Positions 20,797 to 32,889 of a stretch of 64,000 nucleotides of DNA are shown here, piece after piece. The DNA is from Enterococcus casseliflavus NBRC 100478 (lineage in GTDB: Bacteria > Bacillota > Bacilli > Lactobacillales > Enterococcaceae). Position 1 is the first letter of the stretch. Each line of letters begins with the position of its first letter. Below the pieces are notes generated by a model that worked only from the letters and a program-made list of their open reading frames with translations, did no database searches and was not told where the DNA came from. The position numbers were made by a program, and so were the translations under genes. The stretch is taken from assembly GCF_001544095.1 (NCBI RefSeq), contig NZ_BCPT01000006.1:62001-126000 (forward strand). The letters are read 5' to 3'.

Positions 20797-21101
20797 TAGG
20801 CACCCGCCTCCCCATTATCAATGATTGCAGGCACTTTGATAAAGCCTTCTTCGGATTCTGGAACATTTTTCATTAATTCATCACGGTCCCAGCCGCCGGT
20901 CGTTACATCTTCACGCATCACGTTGATCGTTTCTGCGACATTCGATGTGAATGGTACTCCTGTGGTGTCCACTTCTTCAAGTGTTTCAACCATATCAATA
21001 ATTTTCCCTAGCTGAGAGGTAAACTCATGTAATTCATCGTCTGAGAATGAAAGTTTTGCTAGTTTGGCAACGTGTTTGACTTGTTCTTCGCTGATCGCCA
21101 T
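20796..21101 (-). CDS. gatC: Asp-tRNA(Asn)/Glu-tRNA(Gln) amidotransferase subunit C
   Basis: This is a 101-residue structural subunit that wraps the GatA-GatB interface. The family pattern is complete: [17 protein letters not shown] at the start, [13 protein letters not shown], and REDV near the middle. AGAGGAGG lies seven bases upstream of the start. It is first in gatCAB-dagK. Confidence 0.96.
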   Translation of the reverse strand: MAISEEQVKHVAKLAKLSFSDDELHEFTSQLGKIIDMVETLEEVDTTGVPFTSNVAETINVMREDVTTGGWDRDELMKNVPESEEGFIKVPAIIDNGEAGA

Positions 21102-21153
21102 AAAATCCTCCTCTTTCTCGTATCCGTAATTTACGTTTACGTTTTTCCAATGT

Positions 21154-21159
21154 ATTGTA
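21154..21159 (-). promoter_or_regulatory. Candidate -10 element of gatCAB-dagK
   Basis: TACAAT on the minus strand, with only a weak -35 (TTCATG at 17 bases). It is the best promoter-like site in the gap between ligA and gatC. Confidence 0.4.
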
Positions 21160-21224
21160 TCATTTTTTTAACAAATCATGAAATAGAATTTGAAAATTAT
21201 CAAATATAATTGCAAATAAAAGCA

Positions 21225-21266
21225 GAAATCATTTCTTTCCTCGTAGTGCAGGGAAGAAATGATTTC
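21225..21266 (-). terminator. Terminator-like hairpin after pcrA-ligA
   Basis: Arms of 15 bases (GAAATCATTTCTT.CC and GG.AGAAATGATTTC) pair almost perfectly. The T tract on the minus strand is short and interrupted (TGCTTTTATTT), so termination may be partial. Confidence 0.65.
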
Positions 21267-21316
21267 AATTAGACAAGAAAAAACAACTGCTTCTCGTCTG
21301 TGACAATGCTTAAAGG

Positions 21317-25604
<4,288 letters not shown>

Positions 25605-25638
25605 GATTTTAAACATCCTTTCTTTCTCAATCTTCTCA

Positions 25639-25647
25639 ATTATAGCA
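25639..25647 (-). promoter_or_regulatory. Extended -10 promoter of pcrA-ligA
   Basis: The minus strand reads TGCTATAAT, with a weak -35 (TTTTCC). It lies about 35 bases upstream of pcrA. Confidence 0.6.
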
Positions 25648-25764
25648 TTATCCGGGAAAGGGGAAAACCGAACGCTTTGAAAACTTTTAATTAAAAGCGC
25701 TTTGATTTTTTCCCTTACGATTCATGCGATTTTTCAAGAGAAAGCAGGCTTGGTTTGTTTACAT

Positions 25765-25799
25765 AATAAAAAGGCTGTAAACCTACCAGCCTTTTTATT
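25765..25799. terminator. Terminator of the alpha-amylase gene
   Basis: The arms AATAAAAAGGCTG and CAGCCTTTTTATT pair perfectly around a nine-base loop. The symmetric A/T tails would allow termination on either strand. Confidence 0.9.
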
Positions 25800-25815
25800 C
25801 GTTTGAAGATTTTGG

Positions 25816-27282
25816 TTAACTAAAGTACTTCTCTACTAGTTTTTCATTTACATAAATCGAGACTTGCCCATCATTGACCGGGAAAACACCTTTTCCGGTA
25901 TCATCTAAAACAACTTTCGCTTCATTGTTTCTCAATATATCCACGAATGTCTCTCCACCATGGATCGCACTGATAGTCATTTCTTTTTCCGCTCCTTGGG
26001 CATTGGTCATCACTACCGCTAATCCAGAAAGCTCATGTTCATAATCGCCAGTTAATACCCAGCCAATGCAATTAGGATCATCGAAATAATCGACTTGATT
26101 CCCGAATGCAAGCTTCTCCCGAAGTTTCAGCATATGGACCAGCGCATCCCCGACAGGGGCGATTTCTTGCGCGGGAATCCCAAATAAATCCCCCCAGAAA
26201 ACTACTGGTACGCCAGCTTTACGTAAAAGGATCAATGAATAGGCATGGACTTTGAACCATCCGTCTATCCAAGATTGTAAACTTTGCCCAACCTGCGTGT
26301 CATGATTATCCACAAAAGTCACTGCATAATCTTCGCGAGCGGCGGTCAACGTACCTGCAAAAATTTGGCTCATATCGTATTCGCCATTTGAGTGAGATGC
26401 TTCATATAAATTGTAGTGCAATGGCACATCAAATAAATAAATCAAATTTCCTGAAGAATCTAAATACTCTTCTAATTTTGGCAGATCCCCTGACCAATAT
26501 TCTCCGACAACAAATAGTGGTTTGCCTTTTTCCTCGCGTCGGTTTAAGATCCAATCCGCGTAATAGTTGAACTCAATGTGTTTGACCGCATCTAGTCGAT
26601 ACCCGTCAACGCCGGTCAGTTCTTGGTACCATTGGCCCCATTTATTGAGTTGTTCCACTGTTTCGGGATTTTCCATGTCCAAATCACAACCCATTAAGTA
26701 GTCGTAATTGCCCATCTCATCATCCACTTGGTTTTCCCAGCCCTTATCAGCGAAGTTAAAAATCCCGTGGTCTTTGTTGCGGTCATCATAATCGACACCA
26801 GAAAAATTATGCCACGTCCAAACGTAATCATTGTACGTCCCCTGACGTCCTGGGAATGTGAACTTGGTCCAAGCTTCGATTTCTTCCTCATCACTGATCG
26901 GTTCATTACGGTTTTCGGTATTGTATTTAACCGCTGGAACGACTTCTTTTTCATCGGCACCAATCAAGTGATTGAAAACGATGTCGGCATAAACCTCTAT
27001 TCCTTGTTCTTGCAGTGCTTTGATGGCTTCTAGGTATTCATCCTTTGTCCCATATTTTGTTGGCACCGACCCCTTTTGATCGAATTCGCCTAGATCATAA
27101 TAATCATAGACACCATACCCAACGTCTTCGGACCCAGCTGTCCCTTTATAGGCAGGCGGCAGCCAAATTGCGGTAAATCCATACTCTTTGATTTCTTTAC
27201 TCATTTCTTTCAATTTGTTCCAGTGCTGGCTATCTGCCGACAGGTCCCATTCGAACCCTTGTAAAATGACTTTGTTATTCAT
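25816..27282 (-). CDS. Cytoplasmic alpha-amylase (GH13)
   Basis: This is a 488-residue glycoside hydrolase family 13 enzyme of the liquefying/AmyS-like type. The catalytic residues are visible as Asp231 (GYRLDAVKH), Glu261 (VGEYWSG) and Asp328 (FVDNHDTQ). Calcium-site sequence GMGNYDYLMGCDLDMEN-like (about 190-205) is present. There is no signal peptide, so it acts inside the cell on maltodextrins or glycogen rather than on external starch. The start follows a strong AAGGGGGG site. It is a single-gene unit divergent from fruR. Confidence 0.92.
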   Translation of the reverse strand: MNNKVILQGFEWDLSADSQHWNKLKEMSKEIKEYGFTAIWLPPAYKGTAGSEDVGYGVYDYYDLGEFDQKGSVPTKYGTKDEYLEAIKALQEQGIEVYADIVFNHLIGADEKEVVPAVKYNTENRNEPISDEEEIEAWTKFTFPGRQGTYNDYVWTWHNFSGVDYDDRNKDHGIFNFADKGWENQVDDEMGNYDYLMGCDLDMENPETVEQLNKWGQWYQELTGVDGYRLDAVKHIEFNYYADWILNRREEKGKPLFVVGEYWSGDLPKLEEYLDSSGNLIYLFDVPLHYNLYEASHSNGEYDMSQIFAGTLTAAREDYAVTFVDNHDTQVGQSLQSWIDGWFKVHAYSLILLRKAGVPVVFWGDLFGIPAQEIAPVGDALVHMLKLREKLAFGNQVDYFDDPNCIGWVLTGDYEHELSGLAVVMTNAQGAEKEMTISAIHGGETFVDILRNNEAKVVLDDTGKGVFPVNDGQVSIYVNEKLVEKYFS

Positions 27283-27304
27283 TTATTTATCCCCCCTTAC
27301 TTCA

Positions 27305-27334
27305 ATTAAGCCAAATAATAGTAAAAATTGTCAA
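27305..27334 (-). promoter_or_regulatory. Candidate promoter of the alpha-amylase gene
   Basis: Minus strand: a perfect TTGACA (27329-27334), 18 bases, then CTTAAT (27305-27310). The poor -10 suggests activator dependence or low basal expression. Confidence 0.5.
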
Positions 27335-27362
27335 ATATAAGGATAGCTATTAAATCAAAATG

Positions 27363-27389
27363 ACGGTTATCATGACCGTTTATGACCGA
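27363..27389. promoter_or_regulatory. Operator-like dyad and repeat between amylase and fruR
   Basis: ACGGTTATCATGACCGT (27363-27379) is a near-perfect dyad. It is followed by a third TGACCG copy ten bases later (27383-27388). Its place between two divergent sugar genes suggests a regulator site, possibly of the DeoR-type FruR or another regulator. Confidence 0.45.
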
Positions 27390-27436
27390 TTCCATTTATT
27401 CACGCTTTCATTTTGAATGTTTTTTACTGTTTATGA

Positions 27437-27465
27437 TTGATTTTGAACGAATCATATGGTATCAT
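27437..27465 (+). promoter_or_regulatory. Promoter of fruR-fruK-fruA
   Basis: TTGATT (27437-27442), 17 bases, then TATCAT (27460-27465) with a TGG extension. The -35 and spacer lie inside an inverted repeat, ATGATT...AATCAT (about 27433-27455), which could be an autoregulatory FruR site. The leader is very short. Confidence 0.7.
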
Positions 27466-27487
27466 GGCAGGTGAAGAGGTGATGAAA

Positions 27488-28243
27488 ATGCTTACAGAGG
27501 AGCGTCATCAAGCGATTTTGGCACGATTGGAACAAGAAGAGATCGTCAAGGTCAGTGAACTGATTCAACTGTTGGATGCTTCAGAATCAACGATCCGTCG
27601 AGACCTGCAAGAGTTGGAAGACAAAGGATTTTTAGTCAGAATTCACGGTGGAGCCAAGAAAAGTCAGCAATTAGGCTTCGAACCAAACATGTCAGAAAAA
27701 ACGGCGAAGTTTCAAACGGAAAAACAAAAGATAGCAAGAGCAGCTGCCCAGACGATCAAAAATGGTGAAGTCATTTACTTAGATGCTGGCACAACGACCC
27801 TCGAAATGATTCCTTTCCTATCGGCTATCTCAGGCCTTAAGGTGGTCACAAACTCCGTCAAACACGCTTCCCTATTGATCGATCACGGGATCGACACCAT
27901 GATTTTAGGGGGAACCATTAAGATATCGACGAACGCTGTGTTAGGGATCAATGCTGGTGAGCAACTGCGAAAACTACGCTTTAATCGTTGCTTTATGGGC
28001 ATGAACGGGGCTCATTCTGAGGCTGGATTCACAACACCTGATCCTGAAGAAGCCCTGATCAAGCAGATCGCTTTAGAGCACAGTCAACAAGCCTATGTCT
28101 TGCTAGACCATTCCAAATTTCAGCAAACGACTTTTGCTCAAGTTGCTTTTATCGAAGGTGCGACGATCATCACCGATTATTGCCCAAAAAACTATTTAGC
28201 GAAATTCAGAGCAAAAACAACCATTATGGAGGTAATACAATGA
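27488..28243 (+). CDS. fruR: DeoR-family fructose operon regulator
   Basis: This is a 251-residue DeoR/GlpR-type repressor with an N-terminal winged helix-turn-helix (residues 5-60, VSELIQLLDASESTIRRDLQELEDKGFLVRIHGGA) and a C-terminal sugar-phosphate sensor domain (IYLDAGTTTLEMIP, VTNSVKHA). Fructose-1-phosphate is the usual inducer in this family. The start MLTEERHQ is preferred, with GAGGTG six bases upstream. The gene overlaps fruK as ATGA, so it regulates its own operon. Confidence 0.9.
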   Translation: MLTEERHQAILARLEQEEIVKVSELIQLLDASESTIRRDLQELEDKGFLVRIHGGAKKSQQLGFEPNMSEKTAKFQTEKQKIARAAAQTIKNGEVIYLDAGTTTLEMIPFLSAISGLKVVTNSVKHASLLIDHGIDTMILGGTIKISTNAVLGINAGEQLRKLRFNRCFMGMNGAHSEAGFTTPDPEEALIKQIALEHSQQAYVLLDHSKFQQTTFAQVAFIEGATIITDYCPKNYLAKFRAKTTIMEVIQ

Positions 28244-29157
28244 TTTACACAGTAACACTCAATCCATCGATCGACTTTATCGTCCATGTCGATCATTTGG
28301 AAATCGGCGCCCTTAATCGAATGAAACAAGACTTTAAACTACCTGGCGGCAAAGGAATCAATGTCTCACGGATTTTGAAACGCATCGGCATCGCCTCGAC
28401 TGCCCTTGGTTTCGTTGGCGGATTTACTGGTCGTTTTATTGAAGAGTGGCTGACCAAAGAGGAAATCAACAGCAACTTTACCCAAGTCGCTGCGGACACA
28501 CGAATCAATATCAAACTAAAATTCGGCGAAGAAACAGAAATCAACGGTCTTGGTCCAGTCATTCGCCAGCAAGAAATTGCTGAATTGAAACACCAATTAG
28601 CCACTCTTTCTGCCGAAGACATCGTCATCCTATCAGGAAGTAAACCAGCTGGTCTTCCAACCGACTTTTATAAAGAATTGATCAAAATCGTTAAAGAAGC
28701 GGGTGCGGAATTTGTCATTGATACGACCGGCGCGGAACTTTTTGATGCTTTATCCGATCAGCCTTTGCTGATCAAACCAAATAATCATGAATTAGCCGAA
28801 CTTTATGAAACTTCTTTTTCAACAATCGAAGATATTTTGCCTTATGGTCAAAGAATGCTAAAGGATGGCGCTAAAAATGTCATTGTCTCTCTAGGCGGCG
28901 ATGGCGCCCTGCTATTTACTGGCAATGAGATCTATCGATCCAATGTGTTGAAACGACCTTTGAAAAATTCAGTCGGCGCTGGAGATTCCATGATTGCTGG
29001 ATTCATTGGGCGTTATGCAAAGACCAAAGATGTGGTTGAAGCATTCAAATGGGGAGTCGCTTGTGGCAGTGCCACTGCGTTTTCAGATGATTTAGCTGAG
29101 GCGTCATTTATCGAAGAATTACTACCGGAAGTCATAATTGAACAAGTGAATCTATAG
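28240..29157 (+). CDS. fruK: 1-phosphofructokinase
   Basis: This is a 305-residue PfkB-family kinase that converts fructose-1-phosphate, made by the fructose PTS, into fructose-1,6-bisphosphate. The family motifs are the N-terminal TLNPSIDFIV, GGKGINVSRILKRIG (about residues 37-51) and the catalytic GAGDSMIAGF (about 247-256). Tagatose-6-phosphate kinase is a related alternative, but position between FruR and a fructose IIABC protein makes FruK the better call. The start is given by the ATGA overlap with fruR and GGAGG upstream. Confidence 0.93.
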   Translation: MIYTVTLNPSIDFIVHVDHLEIGALNRMKQDFKLPGGKGINVSRILKRIGIASTALGFVGGFTGRFIEEWLTKEEINSNFTQVAADTRINIKLKFGEETEINGLGPVIRQQEIAELKHQLATLSAEDIVILSGSKPAGLPTDFYKELIKIVKEAGAEFVIDTTGAELFDALSDQPLLIKPNNHELAELYETSFSTIEDILPYGQRMLKDGAKNVIVSLGGDGALLFTGNEIYRSNVLKRPLKNSVGAGDSMIAGFIGRYAKTKDVVEAFKWGVACGSATAFSDDLAEASFIEELLPEVIIEQVNL

Positions 29158-29170
29158 GAGGATGGAAAAA

Positions 29171-31096
29171 ATGAAAATCAATGAGTTGATGCTGAAAGAT
29201 GCCATGATCATGGACTTACAAGCAACAGACAAAAAAGGTGCCATTGATGATATGGTAGCAAAATTATATGCTGTCGGACGAATTTCAGATATCGAGGTCT
29301 ACAAAGAAGGAATTCTTGCCCGAGAAGCTCAAACATCAACAGGGCTAGGTGACGGCATCGCAATGCCTCATGCCAAAAACAGTGCGGTCAAAGAAGCGAC
29401 GGTCTTATTCGCAAAAAGTAATGCGGGTGTTGACTATGAGGCATTAGATGGACAACCAACGTACCTCTTCTTTATGATCGCAGCACCAGAAGGAGCAAAT
29501 GATACTCATTTACAAGCATTAGCAGCGCTATCTCGCTTGTTGATCGATCCAGATTTCGTTGCTAAATTAAAAACAGCGACGACTGCTGATCAAGTACAGC
29601 AACTTTTCTCAGAAGCTGAGGCACAGCAAGAAGCCGATGCTTTAGCAGAAGAAGCGGCAAACCAAGAAGCAGCACCCGCTAGCGAACGTCCCTATATCGT
29701 CGCAGTTACAGCTTGCCCGACAGGAATCGCCCATACCTACATGGCAGAAGATGCTTTGAAAAAGAAAGCCAAAGAGCTGGGTGTTGACATCAAAGTCGAA
29801 ACAAATGGTTCAGAAGGAATCAAAAATCGTCTAACAGAAGCTGATATCGCCCGAGCTACTGGTGTAATCGTAGCTGCTGATAAAAAAGTAGAAATGGATC
29901 GCTTTGACGGCAAACATTTAGTAAACCGTCCTGTCAGTGATGGTATCCGTAAAACCGAGCAATTAATCAATGAAGCAATGAGCGGAACTGCTCCTGTTTT
30001 TCATGGTAGCGGCCAAGCTTCTGATAAAGAGGACGCTTCTGCTGATGGTTCAGTCGGTCAACGAATCTATAAAGATTTGATGAATGGTGTTTCTCATATG
30101 CTGCCATTTGTTATTGCCGGTGGAATCATGATCGCTATTTCCTTCATGGTGGACCAGTTCATGGGTGTCCCTCAAGATGCCTTGAGTCAATTAGGAAACT
30201 ACAACCAAGCAGCTTCTTGGTTCAATCAAATCGGTAGCGCGGCATTTGGTTTTATGCTACCTGTCTTAGCTGGATTTATCGCTTCAAGTATCAGTGACCG
30301 ACCTGGATTGATCGTCGGTTTCGCAGCAGGTGCGTTAGCAAATACAGGTGGTGCTGGTTTCTTAGGTGCCTTGATCGGCGGTTTCTTAGCTGGTTACGTC
30401 ATTAAGTTCTTACGTTCATTATTCAAAGGCTTACCAAAATCATTAGAAGGAATCAAAACGATCCTCTTCTACCCTGTTTTCGGCCTATTGATCACTGGCT
30501 TCTTGATGTTACTGATCAACGTGCCAATGAAAGCTATCAACGACGGCTTGAACAGCTTCTTGACTGGCTTAAGTGGTACCAACGCAGCTTTACTTGGCGC
30601 TTTGTTAGCAGCGATGATGGCAGCCGATCTAGGCGGCCCAATCAACAAAGCCGCTTATGTTTTTGGTACTGCAACATTGGCAACGACCGTTGCTGAAGGT
30701 GGTAGCGTCGTGATGGCATCTGTAATGGCGGGCGGAATGGTTCCTCCATTAGCAATCTTTGTCGCAACATTATTGTTCAAAAACAAATTCACAAAAGACC
30801 AAAAAGAAGCAGGTTTGACAAATATCGTCATGGGGCTGTCCTTCGTCACAGAAGGTGCGATTCCATTTGCAGCAGCAGATCCACTGCGAGCGATCCCAAG
30901 CTTTATCGTCGGTTCTGCCCTGACTGGTGCACTTGTCGGTGCCTTTGATATCCAATTGATGGCGCCACATGGTGGGATCTTCGTTGTCCTATTATTATCT
31001 AAACCAATTTTGTTCTTGCTATTCATCTTGATCGGTGCGATCGTTTCTGGCGTCGTATTCGGTTTGTTGAAAAAAGCGCCTGAGCAAACAGCCTAA
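29171..31096 (+). CDS. fruA: Fructose-specific PTS enzyme IIABC
   Basis: This is a 641-residue fused phosphotransferase permease that imports fructose as fructose-1-phosphate. Domains in order: IIA (about 1-150, phospho-His in GIAMPHAKN), IIB (about 173-270, phospho-Cys in AVTACPTGIAHTYMAEDAL), and a membrane IIC (about 300-635, with FVIAGGIMIAISF and the GGAGFLGALIGGFLAGY region). The start is set by GGAGG nine bases upstream. An ATG three codons earlier overlaps that site. It is the last gene of fruRKA. Confidence 0.95.
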   Translation: MKINELMLKDAMIMDLQATDKKGAIDDMVAKLYAVGRISDIEVYKEGILAREAQTSTGLGDGIAMPHAKNSAVKEATVLFAKSNAGVDYEALDGQPTYLFFMIAAPEGANDTHLQALAALSRLLIDPDFVAKLKTATTADQVQQLFSEAEAQQEADALAEEAANQEAAPASERPYIVAVTACPTGIAHTYMAEDALKKKAKELGVDIKVETNGSEGIKNRLTEADIARATGVIVAADKKVEMDRFDGKHLVNRPVSDGIRKTEQLINEAMSGTAPVFHGSGQASDKEDASADGSVGQRIYKDLMNGVSHMLPFVIAGGIMIAISFMVDQFMGVPQDALSQLGNYNQAASWFNQIGSAAFGFMLPVLAGFIASSISDRPGLIVGFAAGALANTGGAGFLGALIGGFLAGYVIKFLRSLFKGLPKSLEGIKTILFYPVFGLLITGFLMLLINVPMKAINDGLNSFLTGLSGTNAALLGALLAAMMAADLGGPINKAAYVFGTATLATTVAEGGSVVMASVMAGGMVPPLAIFVATLLFKNKFTKDQKEAGLTNIVMGLSFVTEGAIPFAAADPLRAIPSFIVGSALTGALVGAFDIQLMAPHGGIFVVLLLSKPILFLLFILIGAIVSGVVFGLLKKAPEQTA

Positions 31097-31098
31097 TT

Positions 31099-31142
31099 GA
31101 AAAGACCCACAAGATCCTCGTGATCTTGCGGGTCTTTTTCAT
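31099..31142. terminator. Bidirectional terminator between fruA and the 443-residue gene
   Basis: The arms AAAGACCCACAAGATC and GATCTTGCGGGTCTTT pair with one mismatch. The T-rich tail serves fruA, and the A-rich opposite side serves the converging minus-strand gene. Confidence 0.9.
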
Positions 31143-32470
31143 TCTTGATTGGTAAAAAGCTGCTGCTCGACTAGCTTTTGGGTGTTCATAAAATACACTC
31201 GAAGTTTTTTCCCATCCTTCTTTAGATTGACCCATGTATATTTGCGCGTGCGGTGCAGATAGCCAAAATGAACATCAGGCATGGCCGCTTTCAAAGCATC
31301 TAGCGGTAAGTGCTTCAAAGCAGTCTCAGGCAAATAAAATTGCAGGCAAGCAGTATAGTCTTTAAAACGATCCTCTGAATATTCAATCTCGAGATGGCTA
31401 CGAATATAGAATGAATAAGCCTCTACACCATCGTCTATCGTTAGTTCTGGCTTTAATACGATATAATCCATCATGCGCAACCGCTCTTGATCCACCCAAG
31501 GAAAATACGCTTGGGCATTCAGATACCCTTTCACTCGCCGCTCTTGATACTCTTCGTTCACGAGGTCGAAGCTTCTGGTGACAAAATGTGTCGCGCTGCG
31601 TTTTGTTGTTGGCTGCAGTCGATCATTTTGGTATTGAATGGTTTGGATCAAGTGATCACCAAAGGCATATTCAATATATGGTTCTCTCAAAATACCGACC
31701 CCGTTATCCCAAGTCAATTGATCGATTCCAGTTTGATCGCGAAACAATCGCTGGTAGGATAGATTCAATTCGTGATCCCACTGGAAAGGATCTCGATACA
31801 ATTCCACCATCACAACCCCTTGGTCTCTTACCTGCACTTGCTCCACCTGCTGCGCATCAGTAATGATCACCTGAGGAATGATATGCGCGTAGAATGCCGA
31901 AAAGTACATGCGCCAGCAAGAAGTCAGTGTATAGCCATTGTAAAAGACGTCGTAACCAGAAAACTGATTGCAGTCGATGACGATTTCTTGTTCAAAATTT
32001 TTCCGCTTCGGTAACGCGTTGATTTCAGCAATCGATTGAAAATTTTGCCTTTTCTCGATTCCCTCGACGTTATGCATCAAGTACTCATCATATGAACGCA
32101 AATAGCCGAACAAGCCCTCTCTTTGCATCGTTTCATCGAAGTAACTTAAAATCACTGGTTTTTGTGTGGAAAATACGTCTTTCGTAAACAGGTGCCGTTG
32201 TAAAACAGCCTCTTGAATGATATGGATACTGGACTCATTTTTGCCGTCCGTCACAATCAATTCCGTATTGATTTCTTCAGGGGCGCTATGCAGCAGTTGA
32301 CTGACCTCATCCAAATCATAAGGTTTCTTTGCTTGCTGATTGTAGTAGTATTCCGTCGGCTGATAGCTAAGACGAACCAAAGCGAACCAATTTTCAATCA
32401 ACAAACGCAACTGTGCCGCTTCCATTTGGGTTGATTGTAGAAAGCCATAGATTTTTTCAGTTTTGATCAT
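31139..32470 (-). CDS. Unrecognised 443-residue protein
   Basis: I do not recognise the family. The protein is cytoplasmic by appearance: no signal peptide and no membrane segment. It is rich in aromatic residues (many Tyr, Phe and Trp, e.g. YQPTEYYYNQQ, GYDVFYNGYTLTSCWRMYF, RKYTWVNL). It has an N-terminal mainly helical part (about 1-45), then alternating strand-like stretches. No catalytic motif is obvious. The reading frame is long, GAGGG lies six bases upstream of the ATG, and codon use resembles neighbouring genes, so it is real. It is a single-gene unit convergent with fruA and divergent from the small acidic protein. Confidence 0.8.
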   Translation of the reverse strand: MIKTEKIYGFLQSTQMEAAQLRLLIENWFALVRLSYQPTEYYYNQQAKKPYDLDEVSQLLHSAPEEINTELIVTDGKNESSIHIIQEAVLQRHLFTKDVFSTQKPVILSYFDETMQREGLFGYLRSYDEYLMHNVEGIEKRQNFQSIAEINALPKRKNFEQEIVIDCNQFSGYDVFYNGYTLTSCWRMYFSAFYAHIIPQVIITDAQQVEQVQVRDQGVVMVELYRDPFQWDHELNLSYQRLFRDQTGIDQLTWDNGVGILREPYIEYAFGDHLIQTIQYQNDRLQPTTKRSATHFVTRSFDLVNEEYQERRVKGYLNAQAYFPWVDQERLRMMDYIVLKPELTIDDGVEAYSFYIRSHLEIEYSEDRFKDYTACLQFYLPETALKHLPLDALKAAMPDVHFGYLHRTRKYTWVNLKKDGKKLRVYFMNTQKLVEQQLFTNQE

Positions 32471-32501
32471 CGCTATCCCTCTTTTCTATCCCCTTTCTTT
32501 A

Positions 32502-32507
32502 ATTATA
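32502..32507 (-). promoter_or_regulatory. Candidate -10 of the 443-residue gene
   Basis: A perfect TATAAT on the minus strand, about 30 bases upstream of the start. The -35 is weak (TGTTCA at 17 bases). Confidence 0.5.
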
Positions 32508-32556
32508 GTAAAGGGGGAAACGATTGAACACTATTTCGCTTTTTTTTGATGAAATC

Positions 32557-32577
32557 TACCACCGTTCGTGGTAAACT
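32557..32577 (+). promoter_or_regulatory. Dyad overlapping the promoter of the small acidic protein
   Basis: TACCAC, five bases, GTGGTA (32557-32573) forms a perfect inverted repeat that runs into an extended -10, TGGTAAACT (-10 at 32572-32577). It could be a repressor site or simply a short stem in the promoter. Confidence 0.4.
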
Positions 32578-32599
32578 TAAGGCGCTTGGAGGTGAACCT

Positions 32600-32776
32600 A
32601 TGGGCTTAAAATTCCAACGAGAAGACTCGCTAGATAAAATGTTTGATGATTTTGCCTTTCTTCCCGATAACGACGAAGACAAGAAAAAGCAGGAAAACGA
32701 TATTGAGCGTTTCTTGAAAAACGAATCTGATGAAGAGAAAAAAACACAACCTAAAGATAGTAAGAAAGCAGACTAA
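32600..32776 (+). CDS. Small acidic conserved protein (SPJ_0845-like)
   Basis: This 58-residue highly charged protein begins MGLKFQREDSLDKMFDDFAFLPD and ends in a Lys/Asp/Glu tail. It resembles the short uncharacterised SPJ_0845-type proteins of streptococci and enterococci, from memory of the N-terminal pattern only. GGAGG lies seven bases upstream, and a terminator follows directly, which supports a real gene. Function unknown. Confidence 0.7.
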   Translation: MGLKFQREDSLDKMFDDFAFLPDNDEDKKKQENDIERFLKNESDEEKKTQPKDSKKAD

Positions 32777-32778
32777 TA

Positions 32779-32817
32779 AAAAAGGCAAAGGACGCGTCAG
32801 TCCCTTGCCTTTTTTTA
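32779..32817 (+). terminator. Terminator of the small acidic protein gene
   Basis: The stem GGCAA.GGAC/GTCCCTTGCC is followed by TTTTTTT. Confidence 0.9.
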
Positions 32818-32889
32818 CTTGTCGAAATAGAAAATGAGCCACTGAAGCTACATAAGTTCAACGATCAGAATCATCATCTAGAGGTTTTC

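Noticed and set aside
25694-25703. AAAGCGCTTT, a cre-like core upstream of pcrA
   Set aside because: Outer positions of the CcpA consensus mismatch on both sides, and it lies downstream of the amylase gene and upstream of a repair operon, an unlikely place for catabolite control.
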